The notes under the pieces are model-generated. The model searched no databases, was not told the origin of the DNA, and saw nothing but the letters and a program-made list of their open reading frames with translations. Positions 53,584 to 60,538 of a stretch of 64,000 nucleotides of DNA are shown piece by piece. The DNA comes from a virus, in the IMG/VR virus record IMGVR_UViG_3300032893_000008, positions 55,224 through 119,223 of that record; one strand, 5' to 3'. Made by a program: the position numbers and the translations under genes. Every line of letters begins with the position of its first letter. Position 1 is the stretch's first letter.

Positions 53584-53622
53584 AAAACAGCAGGGACTAC
53601 CTCAGCGAAGAGGCAGTCCCTG
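53584..53622 (-). terminator. Rho-independent terminator
   Basis: On the minus strand a 13-bp stem (CAGGGACTGCCTC with GAGGTAGTCCCTG, one G-U) has a 6-base loop and is followed by CTGTTTTAA. It closes the structural-gene unit that ends with the gene at 53646-54086. Confidence 0.75.
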
Positions 53623-53645
53623 GTATCCGTCCATCCCGAACGGTT

Positions 53646-54086
53646 TTAGGTCTTGGCAAAGATACCAGACTGGTAGGTCATCCACCAGTCGGTGCCGTCG
53701 CACTGGAGGGTGATCGTATCACCCACGACTGCAGTGCCCTGGGTGTTCACGAGTGACCCTGTGCTGGCAGTCGAAGTGAGCGCCGTCCCGGTAGCGGAGG
53801 TCTTCGCATGCATTACGGCCGTGGCATCGCCGGGGAGAATGGTCATCCCGGTCGAAGCGTTACCGCACACGAACGTGAACTTCAGACCAGCTTCGGCCGG
53901 CGGAAGCGTGAACTGCTGGTTGCCGGAGCCCTTCTTGGCGATGAAAACGCCACCGGACTGAGCCGCACCGAGAACCAGGTCGGCAGTGCCACCCACGGGG
54001 GACGGGCCCTTATAGCCGGAACCGAAAACGGCCGGCTTGGGCATACCGGGCGGGAGAGAAGGACCGTGCTGATCGAGAAGGAACAT
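53646..54086 (-). CDS. Probable virion structural protein
   Basis: 146 residues. A Pro/Gly-rich N-terminus (QHGPSLPPGMPKPAVFGSGYKGPSP) is followed by a beta-rich Gly/Thr/Ala domain (TGMTILPGDATAVMH, DTITLQCDGTDWWMTYQSGIF) common in phage head-decoration or fibre proteins. Placed after the tube-like gene and before a strong terminator, which suggests high expression. A specific role is not assigned. Confidence 0.55.
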   Translation of the reverse strand: MFLLDQHGPSLPPGMPKPAVFGSGYKGPSPVGGTADLVLGAAQSGGVFIAKKGSGNQQFTLPPAEAGLKFTFVCGNASTGMTILPGDATAVMHAKTSATGTALTSTASTGSLVNTQGTAVVGDTITLQCDGTDWWMTYQSGIFAKT

Positions 54087-54099
54087 GTTTCTACCTCAG

Positions 54100-54597
54100 T
54101 TAGATAGCGGCTTCGTTGTTGGGGGGCGTAGTGCCAGGGGCGCTCGACTCGGCCTGCGGGCCGGTGTCGGAATCCTCAGCGATGATGCCGACGAAGTTCC
54201 ACGCTTCGGAGAGCATGTCGCGAGCACCCATGGTGCCCGAGCGCTCCGTCATGCGGGCGCGGCTAACGAGGACGACGACTTCGTCCGTCGCGCGATCGAT
54301 CACTTCGATCGAAAGCTCTTCCTTGTTGATGATGTCCTGGACGCGAGGAAAAATCGCGATACCAGGGGCCGCCGGGGAGTTACCCGTGCCGCCTTTGCCG
54401 GTGAAACGCATCGTGCCAGCTGTCAGCGTGACGTCCAGGCCCAGGGGCTCGTGGCGAGCGACCGAGTAGCGCCCCAGAACGTTAACCGCTCCGTGCGGAA
54501 CAGCGATACGGTAGCCGACGTTGGTTGCGAAAGCGACGATTTTCCCATTAATGCGAAAAATCGCGCGAGCACCGGTCATTATCTTGGGCACGGCCAT
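54100..54597 (-). CDS. Tail tube protein candidate
   Basis: 165 residues. The position next to the tail sheath and the compact beta-rich sequence fit a contractile-tail tube protein. PKIMTGARAIFRINGKIVAFATNVGYRI at the N-terminus and RARMTERSGTMGARDMLSEAWNFVGII near the C-terminus are shared with the paralogue at 49902-50339. A Pro/Glu/Ser-rich disordered C-tail follows. ATG one base after the upstream GIY-YIG-like open frame. Confidence 0.65.
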   Translation of the reverse strand: MAVPKIMTGARAIFRINGKIVAFATNVGYRIAVPHGAVNVLGRYSVARHEPLGLDVTLTAGTMRFTGKGGTGNSPAAPGIAIFPRVQDIINKEELSIEVIDRATDEVVVLVSRARMTERSGTMGARDMLSEAWNFVGIIAEDSDTGPQAESSAPGTTPPNNEAAI

Positions 54598-54598
54598 G

Positions 54599-54748
54599 TT
54601 ATTGATTTCCTTTAGTTTTCGTCAAACGTTGCCCGAGACGAATCTTACTCACATACTGGTGAGTGATTCCGAATACTGAACGCTCAGACGAGCCCACATA
54701 GACTTTGCCGTCCTTCTTATTGGCAATGATGTAGACTCCAGTGGTCAC
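54599..54748 (-). CDS. GIY-YIG nuclease-like mini-protein or remnant
   Basis: 49 residues: TTGVYIIANKKDGKVYVGSS matches the GIY-(x10-11)-YIG core, here VYI...YVG, with following SSERS, but the downstream catalytic Arg/Glu helices of a full nuclease are missing; the rest (HQYVSKIRLGQRL) resembles a NUMOD/HTH-like DNA-binding end. So it looks like a GIY-YIG homing endonuclease reduced by internal deletion. GTG start 6 bases after TAGGAT; it lies between tail genes, a usual place for homing genes. Confidence 0.6.
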   Translation of the reverse strand: MTTGVYIIANKKDGKVYVGSSERSVFGITHQYVSKIRLGQRLTKTKGNQ

Positions 54749-54754
54749 TCTTCT

Positions 54755-54760
54755 ATCCTA
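54755..54760 (-). promoter_or_regulatory. Leaderless promoter, GIY-YIG-like gene
   Basis: AGG-TAGGAT on the minus strand, 6 bases before the GTG at 54748. It may also feed the tube gene downstream. Confidence 0.55.
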
Positions 54761-54776
54761 CCTGGTGATCCTTCGG

Positions 54777-55175
54777 TTAGCCGCCCACGCCAGCGGTCAC
54801 GGGCATAGCGCCCTTGGTGCCGGACCCAACGCCGGCGATGTCGGAACCTCCGACTGCGGAGCGAGCGGCGCCAGTGATTCCACCACCAGTGGCGGGAGCA
54901 GCGGGCTTCGCGGCCGCGGCCGGGCTCGCGGGAGCGGGCGTAGGAGCGGGGGTCGGAGCGGCAGCGGCAGCAGCGCCGTTAGCCTTCTTGACCTTTTCTT
55001 CCTCTTCAGCGATGGACTTACGAACCCCCTGGAACTTGGCCATAGCCATCTCCAGGAAGCGAGGGTCCGCTAGCTCAACTTTGGTGATGAGCGTGCGATG
55101 CTCACTCTCCGGGAGTTCCCCCTTGCGGAGGAGTCCGTCGATCTGTTCGATTAGCTTCTTCTTGATGTCTGCCAT
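54777..55175 (-). CDS. Helical protein with Ala/Pro-rich linker, structural operon
   Basis: 132 residues. Residues 1-65 are helical and charged (DIKKKLIEQIDGLLRKGELPESEHRTL ... KSIAEEEEKVKKANG); the rest is a low-complexity Ala/Pro/Gly linker ending in a Gly/Thr/Val tail. It sits between sheath and tube, where a chaperone or sheath-initiator could lie. Not recognised; the linker makes a two-partner tether plausible. Confidence 0.52.
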   Translation of the reverse strand: MADIKKKLIEQIDGLLRKGELPESEHRTLITKVELADPRFLEMAMAKFQGVRKSIAEEEEKVKKANGAAAAAAPTPAPTPAPASPAAAAKPAAPATGGGITGAARSAVGGSDIAGVGSGTKGAMPVTAGVGG

Positions 55176-55188
55176 GGATCAGGTTTCC

Positions 55189-57942
55189 TTACGCCGTCGC
55201 CCGGATGTTGTCGAGCACGATGCTCGGCAGGATGAAGTCCACGCTCTGAGCGGGCGTGATCACGATATCGACCGTCATCACGTTACCATCGAGGCGCACG
55301 ACGAGGTTCTTGAAGCCCAGCCCTTCATTGGTGTCGTCACCGACAAGCAGGCCGGCATCCTTCGCCGCCTGGGAGAACTGGATGACTGCGTTCTTGACCG
55401 CGACCGGAGTAGCCGTGACCGAGGACACACCAACGAACAGGTTTTCGAGGACCTGGCGAAGGTTGTAGGCGTAGGTGTCCGCGGCGTAGAGCGTCGAAAT
55501 ACGGTTGTAGACGAAGGAGTTATCCTTGCCGTAGGTCGTATTACCGACGACGATCCGGAAACCACCCGACTGCGGCTGTTCACCGAAGAGCAGGCCGTTC
55601 GCGATCGCATCATCGCCATCCGTAGCGGGATCGAAGTCCGCGTGCGAGAGACCGGAGACGTTGATGGACTTGTGGGTCATCGGTTCGCCGATAGACGCAC
55701 CGGCCTGCATGCCGGCGGCGATGCAAGCAAAGCCCCAGGGCTGGACGTAATCGAGCGTTCCGTCGGTCTTCAGGATCTTGACGTCCTGGATGGCGAGCGA
55801 TACGCGCTCGGAAGCGAGATTGTTGGACTTGACCTTCGAATCGGCGTAAGTGCCCTTATAGGACGCGTAGCCGTTGCGCTCGGAGCGGTTCTTGGTGTTC
55901 GACATCAGGAGCACGTGGCTCTTGAGGCCGGCGTTGATAGCGTCCACCGTGTAGGTCGAGCTGGGATCGGTCAGGGAGTCGAGGATGTCCGCGGTAGCGT
56001 CGCGCGAGAAGAGCGGGACGACGGAGTTGACGCGGACCTTCTGCATCGCATCGAGACCGGCCTGCACGGCAGCTGCAGTCGAACCACCAAGCGCACCACC
56101 GGAGAGGAACACCGGAGTCGTCGTCGCCGTCGGAAGACCGGCGAACGAAGAGCGAGTCAGACCCACGAGCTGGCTGGCGTCGTAGAACGACTGGACGTCG
56201 TAGGAGTCCTTCTTGATGCGACCGGGCTTGTCGGTGGCGATCGCGCAAGCGATACCGATCGCAGTCACGCGATCGAGGATCGAGGGCGGGAGCTGGCCGT
56301 AGAGCGCGTTCGCGACGACACAGGAGTAACCGGTCTGCGAGTTGATGTAGGTAGCGAGGTCGTTCAGGGTCTTGAAATCCGACAGACGCAGGCTCAGGTC
56401 CGACGCCGAGCCGCCGGCATGGGTCGTCGTGAGCTGGGTCGCGGAGATCGTGAGCGTGCAGGTCGTGGCAACGCAGCCCACCAGGAGCGCGAACGCACCA
56501 CCGACGGTCCCGGAGGACTCGGTGAGGTTGTCCGACTGACGGTTAACCGTCAGAGAGACGCTCGGTTCAGCGGAGGAGACGTTCAGGATCGGGATCGAAG
56601 CGACAGAAGCGAAACCCTTGAAGACCTGGACATCCGTCTGGGCCGCGATATCGGCCGGAGCGACCGTGACCGGGGAACCAGTGATCTTCGTAGCGGTGAT
56701 CGAAGACGCGCTCGCAGCCGTCACGCGCCAGGCGCCGACGTTTTGGAGCGCACCGCCGGCGATCGGGGAGCCCGGACGCACCCAGAGCATATCGCCTGCG
56801 GCCGGGACGGCAGCGTAAGCACTGGAAGTCGCGAACACACCCGAAGAACCGCTGACGGTCACGCCGATCGTGGATCCATCGGTGACCGAAGTCGCCGAGA
56901 GAACGCCGCGGTCGACGCCGCCGAACATCGTTTCGTCGATCGAGACCGCGGCCGCGCCGTCGTAGATCTCCAGGCTGGAGCCTTCGCCCGCGGGCGTAGA
57001 GGTCGCGACCGAGAGGACGATCGGGGAGTAGCAGACGACGTCACTCGTAGCGGCGATGTCGGTCGCAGCGACGTTCGCGCAGGCGACCGAAGGATCGCCG
57101 AGCTTGACGGCCGTAATCGTGTTGGAAGTGACAGCCGTAACGAGGTAGCCACCGGCGTTAGCGCTGGCGCCGCCGACGATCGCGGATCCGAGCGGGATGT
57201 GAAGCGTATCACCGACGGTCGGGTTCACGGCCCAGGTGGGGGTCGTGTTGGAAATCGTGATCGTAACGACGTTACCAACCGAGGAGATCGCGATCTTGGT
57301 TCCGTCCGCTACACGACCAGCGTCGATGATGCCACGGTCGGTGCCGCCGGTCGCCGAGAGCCCGGAGAGGCCGTTGAGGGCCGATCGCACGGTAGCGGGC
57401 GTAGCGTCCGCGAGCTGGGCAGTCGAAACTTCGGCCAGACCGTCGACGCGCGCCTTGAAGGTAGACGCGGACGTGGAATCGGGCATCCAGTTGAAGGTAA
57501 GGGAGAACTTCGCTTCCGAAGCGGCAGCGTCAACCGAGAAGTTGATCAGGTTCTCAGCAACGCCGTAGTTCAGGGACTTGAGAGTGCCGTAGCTCGACGG
57601 CAGAGTGCCGCTAGCCTGGGTGGAAGCGTTGGTTTTGTAGATGAAGAGCTGCTGAGCGCCGTTAGCGATACGCGCATCAGCGGAGGGATTGAAGAGGATG
57701 CTAGCCGCATCGACGATCGGGCCCGACTTGTAGGTCGAGACGATCTCGGAGAACTGCTCGGGCGTGAAAGAGTTGCCCTTGACGTCGACCGCCGAACCGG
57801 GGGCGCCACCTTCGGCTTCACCGACGATACCGACGATACCGGCAGGAGCGAGCTGGAAACCACCGGAAAGCGAGACAGTCGTCTTGCTGTAAGCGCCGGG
57901 CTTACGAAGGGTTGCACCGTTGAAATTGATCGAGATCGCCAT
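55189..57942 (-). CDS. Tail sheath protein with duplicated inserted domain
   Basis: 917 residues, larger than most sheaths. The N-terminus (GATLRKPGAYSKTTVSLSGGFQLAPAGIVGIVGEAEGG) and C-terminus (YAYNLRQVLENLFVGVS, LGFKNLVVRLDGNVMTVDIVITPAQSVDFI) are classic phage tail-sheath sequences, the latter being the inner strand-exchange domain. Between about residues 230 and 430 lie two tandem copies of a beta module (GDTLHIPLGSAIVGGASANAG-YLVTAVT; GDMLWVRPGSPIAGGALQNVG-AWRVTA), likely displayed on the outside. It forms the contractile sheath and so defines a myovirus. Coupled with downstream tail genes. Confidence 0.9.
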   Translation of the reverse strand: MAISINFNGATLRKPGAYSKTTVSLSGGFQLAPAGIVGIVGEAEGGAPGSAVDVKGNSFTPEQFSEIVSTYKSGPIVDAASILFNPSADARIANGAQQLFIYKTNASTQASGTLPSSYGTLKSLNYGVAENLINFSVDAAASEAKFSLTFNWMPDSTSASTFKARVDGLAEVSTAQLADATPATVRSALNGLSGLSATGGTDRGIIDAGRVADGTKIAISSVGNVVTITISNTTPTWAVNPTVGDTLHIPLGSAIVGGASANAGGYLVTAVTSNTITAVKLGDPSVACANVAATDIAATSDVVCYSPIVLSVATSTPAGEGSSLEIYDGAAAVSIDETMFGGVDRGVLSATSVTDGSTIGVTVSGSSGVFATSSAYAAVPAAGDMLWVRPGSPIAGGALQNVGAWRVTAASASSITATKITGSPVTVAPADIAAQTDVQVFKGFASVASIPILNVSSAEPSVSLTVNRQSDNLTESSGTVGGAFALLVGCVATTCTLTISATQLTTTHAGGSASDLSLRLSDFKTLNDLATYINSQTGYSCVVANALYGQLPPSILDRVTAIGIACAIATDKPGRIKKDSYDVQSFYDASQLVGLTRSSFAGLPTATTTPVFLSGGALGGSTAAAVQAGLDAMQKVRVNSVVPLFSRDATADILDSLTDPSSTYTVDAINAGLKSHVLLMSNTKNRSERNGYASYKGTYADSKVKSNNLASERVSLAIQDVKILKTDGTLDYVQPWGFACIAAGMQAGASIGEPMTHKSINVSGLSHADFDPATDGDDAIANGLLFGEQPQSGGFRIVVGNTTYGKDNSFVYNRISTLYAADTYAYNLRQVLENLFVGVSSVTATPVAVKNAVIQFSQAAKDAGLLVGDDTNEGLGFKNLVVRLDGNVMTVDIVITPAQSVDFILPSIVLDNIRATA

Positions 57943-57989
57943 CGTTTTCCTCAGTCCGGATGGATTTTACCAGTCCCCGGATCGCATTC

Positions 57990-58295
57990 TTAGGTCCCGA
58001 AATAAGCTCGCAAGGCCGCGTCATAGCGGCGAGCCGGCTCCTCGGCGGAAAGCCCCTGACTGGACATGTAAGCACGCAGGGTTTCCATGTGATGAGTTTT
58101 CAGCCGCGGATCATCCGCAGACTTGACCATGAACCAAGTGGAGAACTTCATCTTGGGTTCGATGGCAATTTCATTACGGCTGGCGCGACGAACGGGAGCG
58201 GCCACAACCTCCACTACTTCAGGAGCTTCCGAAGCGACTTCCTCGACTTCAGCCGGGATTTCCTTGACTTCAGTTTTCGACTTCCTGGGCGGCAT
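57990..58295 (-). CDS. Small helical protein upstream of sheath
   Basis: 101 residues: basic start (PPRKSKTEVKEI), acidic Val/Glu helix (EVEEVASEAPEVVEVVAAPV), then a conserved-looking domain (FSTWFMVKSADDPRLKTHHMETLRAYMSSQGL). Leaderless ATG 6 bases after TAGACT. Possibly a tail-completion or sheath-associated factor, by position only. Confidence 0.52.
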   Translation of the reverse strand: MPPRKSKTEVKEIPAEVEEVASEAPEVVEVVAAPVRRASRNEIAIEPKMKFSTWFMVKSADDPRLKTHHMETLRAYMSSQGLSAEEPARRYDAALRAYFGT

Positions 58296-58301
58296 GTCCA
58301 G

Positions 58302-58307
58302 AGTCTA
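58302..58307 (-). promoter_or_regulatory. Leaderless promoter
   Basis: CCTGG-TAGACT on the minus strand, 6 bases before the ATG at 58295. Confidence 0.52.
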
Positions 58308-58325
58308 CCAGGTGTTACACCGGCT

Positions 58326-59231
58326 TCAGGGGTCTTCTTCGGTGATCTGGACGCCATTAGGGTCCCTGGTCACGAGCTGGATGCCGGCGGGAGTAGTAGC
58401 CCAGGGTTCCGTCCACTCCACCGAGACCTGCGCGGAATATCGATACCAGCGGGAATAAACGTTATTTGGTAGGAACTTAGAGTCCTTATTGAACTCAGAA
58501 CCTGAGAACGTCTGGAGCTGGATGCCGTATTTTTCCATGTCCAGCTTGAAGCGGAAAAAGATCCACTGGACTAGGTAGTAGATCCACAAGACCACCTGGT
58601 AGTCCTGGTCGGCGTGAATACCTAGGTCGACGTGCGCTAGGGAGCGGGAGCTAGCCCCGCGGAGTTGCTCGTTTACTTGCCCGGGGCCGGCCTTGATGTA
58701 GAACTTCGAGGAATCGACATGCCCGCCAACGAGCTGAATGGCGACCGAATCGCTAGTCACCGGAGAAACGATGAGGTATTCCTCGCCTTTGGCGTCGACT
58801 ACAACTTGACCTACGTAAACGTCCGTAAGATCAATCTTTTTCGGGACGGTAATCACGCCTACATCGCCGGCCTCGACGTAGCTCTTCGGAACGAAGGTAG
58901 GCACTACCATCGGCTGATCGACCAGGTTGTCGACCATCGTCGCCTGATCAGACAGCGCGGCCGCTTCTACGCGCTCCTGCTCCTGAGCGAGATGGATCGA
59001 GATACAGGGCCATTTCGCGTTCTGAAGTCCCCAGGAAAGCACGACCGGGACGTCAGTATCCAGGAGCCAGCGTTTTACGCGATCGATCTCCCGCTGGCCA
59101 TAGATTTTTTCCATGTGAGGAGCGAGCCAGGTCTCAAAGATCTGGTCCAGAACCTCAATGTTAGCCCGCAGATAGTCGATCCCGAGGGTTACGAATCCTT
59201 GGATCTCAGCGTCGAGCGAAATAGCCCCCAT
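58326..59231 (-). CDS. Neck/tail-completion-like protein
   Basis: 301 residues. ETWLAPHMEKIYGQREIDRVKRWLLDTDVPVVLSWGL and the following VVPTFVPKSYVEAGDVGVITV, ILVSPVTSDSVAIQLVG segments, with QVSVEWTEPWA at the end, resemble phage neck or tail-terminator proteins that join head and tail. Leaderless ATG 6 bases after a perfect TATAAT. The following gene in the leftward order, after 30 bases, is the small helical protein, then the sheath. Confidence 0.6.
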   Translation of the reverse strand: MGAISLDAEIQGFVTLGIDYLRANIEVLDQIFETWLAPHMEKIYGQREIDRVKRWLLDTDVPVVLSWGLQNAKWPCISIHLAQEQERVEAAALSDQATMVDNLVDQPMVVPTFVPKSYVEAGDVGVITVPKKIDLTDVYVGQVVVDAKGEEYLIVSPVTSDSVAIQLVGGHVDSSKFYIKAGPGQVNEQLRGASSRSLAHVDLGIHADQDYQVVLWIYYLVQWIFFRFKLDMEKYGIQLQTFSGSEFNKDSKFLPNNVYSRWYRYSAQVSVEWTEPWATTPAGIQLVTRDPNGVQITEEDP

Positions 59232-59237
59232 GGCCGA

Positions 59238-59243
59238 ATTATA
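59238..59243 (-). promoter_or_regulatory. Leaderless promoter, neck-like gene
   Basis: ATGC-TATAAT (perfect -10 consensus) on the minus strand, 6 bases before the ATG at 59231. Confidence 0.65.
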
Positions 59244-59508
59244 GCATCGTCATCGCGACATCCAGGGGATTCAGGCGTTTGAACCGGAGGATCTCTTTCT
59301 TGGTGAACCAGGTATCCTCTTCGGATCCATTGGCGTGAATCAAGTGGATTTTCGCGTAATCCAGATTCCCATCCGCACCAAAAGAGATGTCCACGATCTC
59401 CGTTGCAGTGCAGATGCAACCATTAAGGAGCACGTAGGGCGATTTGCTTAGACCCTCTTTGAAGGCCATGAAGATATTCACAGGTGGTTCGATGAGGTCT
59501 ATAACCAT
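59239..59508 (-). CDS. Small protein ending in LNPLDVAMTML
   Basis: 89 residues from ATG 59508, chosen because it overlaps the previous stop; the frame runs upstream to 59688 but that part is the shadow of the neighbouring zinc protein. A beta-rich body (YVLLNGCICTATEIVDISFGADG, YAKIHLIHANGSEEDTWFT) ends in FKRLNPLDVAMTML, another instance of the LDVAM tail. Its last codons contain the TATAAT of the next promoter. Confidence 0.58.
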   Translation of the reverse strand: MVIDLIEPPVNIFMAFKEGLSKSPYVLLNGCICTATEIVDISFGADGNLDYAKIHLIHANGSEEDTWFTKKEILRFKRLNPLDVAMTML

Positions 59509-59732
59509 ACGACGTTTCCACAGGTGCAGTGCTCTTCCGAGGCGGTGCAGACCGGACATCGGTCGCCCCTCTGGACCGTGATCGGACTGAATGTGTCCGG
59601 CACTGGGATTTTTCTTTGAATCTTCTGAGCGTTGTTCTTGGATAGAGAGTTCTGACCGTGCTTCTTGTGAGGTTTGCAATGCCCGCATCCTGCCCGCTGA
59701 TGCCGCGGTTTTCCGTGTTTGAAGTTGCTCAA
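59499..59732 (-). CDS. Small basic protein with Cys/His clusters
   Basis: 77 residues. The N-terminus is rich in His, Lys and Arg (NFKHGKPRHQRAGCGHCKPHKKHGQ), followed by a C-terminal CPVCTASEEHCTCG; five to six cysteines give one or two zinc sites. ATGA-type coupling with the upstream neck gene and overlap with the next gene. Likely nucleic-acid binding. Confidence 0.58.
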   Translation of the reverse strand: MSNFKHGKPRHQRAGCGHCKPHKKHGQNSLSKNNAQKIQRKIPVPDTFSPITVQRGDRCPVCTASEEHCTCGNVVWL

Positions 59733-60478
59733 CCGAAGAATTCCTTAACGATTTGGCCTAGTTGCTCATCCGCCCATCTTTCAAGATCCGGGAAGATATT
59801 CGCTCCCTCGAACCCAGGATGCTTCCAGTGGGTGTTAGGATCCTGCTTCTCGCTAGCCACCCGGAAGATGAAGTAAGCCGAGGAGATGGGCGATTCATCC
59901 TTGTCGGCGCCCTTGTATTCCCGGATCCGAGTCAGGCCCTTCAGGGCCGGATGGATCTCGCCCGTGTAGCGCTCGACGGTCGTGAATTTGCCGGTCTGTT
60001 TGGACTGTTCAGCCTTGACCTGCTTGAACTTACGCTCGTCGACGATGTTCTTGATGGCAGCCACCATGTCGGGCGCTCCACCCGGACCGGAGGTCTTGGG
60101 CAACATCATCTCTTCGCCAACATTCTGGCGGAGGGGAATGACGGTGTAGCGATGGCCGTCCTTAGCGACCTTGGACTTCGGTCCCTGGGCGAGCTTGGGT
60201 AGCATCGGGAAGGGCGGGAAGCCCTCTTCCCACTTCTCGGCTTCCTCAGCTAGGGAGACTACGAACACCCCCGGCCCTTCCTGGGATAGCTGTAGAGCAT
60301 CGATGTATTGCTGCCGAGTCGAGTGCAAGCGGTCCTGAGTCATCTCAACCGCTCGATTGTAGGCCAATTCCGACATCTTGGCTGCTGTAGCCACCAGGCC
60401 ATCTACGACTTCAGCGCCAAGCCCCTGAAGCTGAATACCGAGTTCATCGAGCTTCGCCTTGACGCTGATGTCCGCCAC
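59729..60478 (-). CDS. Head-tail connector/tail-completion-like protein (gp10-like)
   Basis: 249 residues. The N-terminal pattern (ISVKAKLDELGIQLQGLGAEVVDGLVATAAKMSELAYNRAVEMTQDRL) with a later FRVASEKQDPNTHWKHPGFEGANIFPDLE resembles HK97 gp10-type neck proteins, whose members share '...H...PGT....FL...' at the C-terminus. It probably completes or connects the tail. GTG start 6 bases after TAAAAT. Head genes, if adjacent, must lie beyond the plus-strand block to the right. Confidence 0.62.
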   Translation of the reverse strand: MADISVKAKLDELGIQLQGLGAEVVDGLVATAAKMSELAYNRAVEMTQDRLHSTRQQYIDALQLSQEGPGVFVVSLAEEAEKWEEGFPPFPMLPKLAQGPKSKVAKDGHRYTVIPLRQNVGEEMMLPKTSGPGGAPDMVAAIKNIVDERKFKQVKAEQSKQTGKFTTVERYTGEIHPALKGLTRIREYKGADKDESPISSAYFIFRVASEKQDPNTHWKHPGFEGANIFPDLERWADEQLGQIVKEFFG

Positions 60479-60484
60479 TTCTAA

Positions 60485-60510
60485 ATTTTACCAGGGGGGT
60501 GAGTGTTTTA
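60485..60510 (-). promoter_or_regulatory. Leaderless promoter with TAAAAC box, connector gene
   Basis: On the minus strand TAAAAC (60510-60505), 14 bases, TGG-TAAAAT (60490-60485), 6 bases before the GTG at 60478. Confidence 0.6.
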
Positions 60511-60515
60511 GGGAG

Positions 60516-60521
60516 TATCAT
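60516..60521 (+). promoter_or_regulatory. Promoter of nucleotidyltransferase-like gene
   Basis: GAG-TATCAT, inside a small inverted repeat AGGGA...TCCCT. An ATG (60527) lies 5 bases on, and a second ATG (60539) has a perfect GGAGGT Shine-Dalgarno sequence, so either leaderless or led translation is possible. Confidence 0.5.
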
Positions 60522-60538
60522 TCCCTATGGAGGTAACA

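Noticed and set aside
54814-57993. A 1059-codon open frame on the plus strand opposite the tail sheath
   Set aside because: It is antisense to a firmly identified sheath gene, has an Arg/Asp/Gly-biased composition typical of shadow frames in GC-rich genes, and no recognisable domain or promoter.
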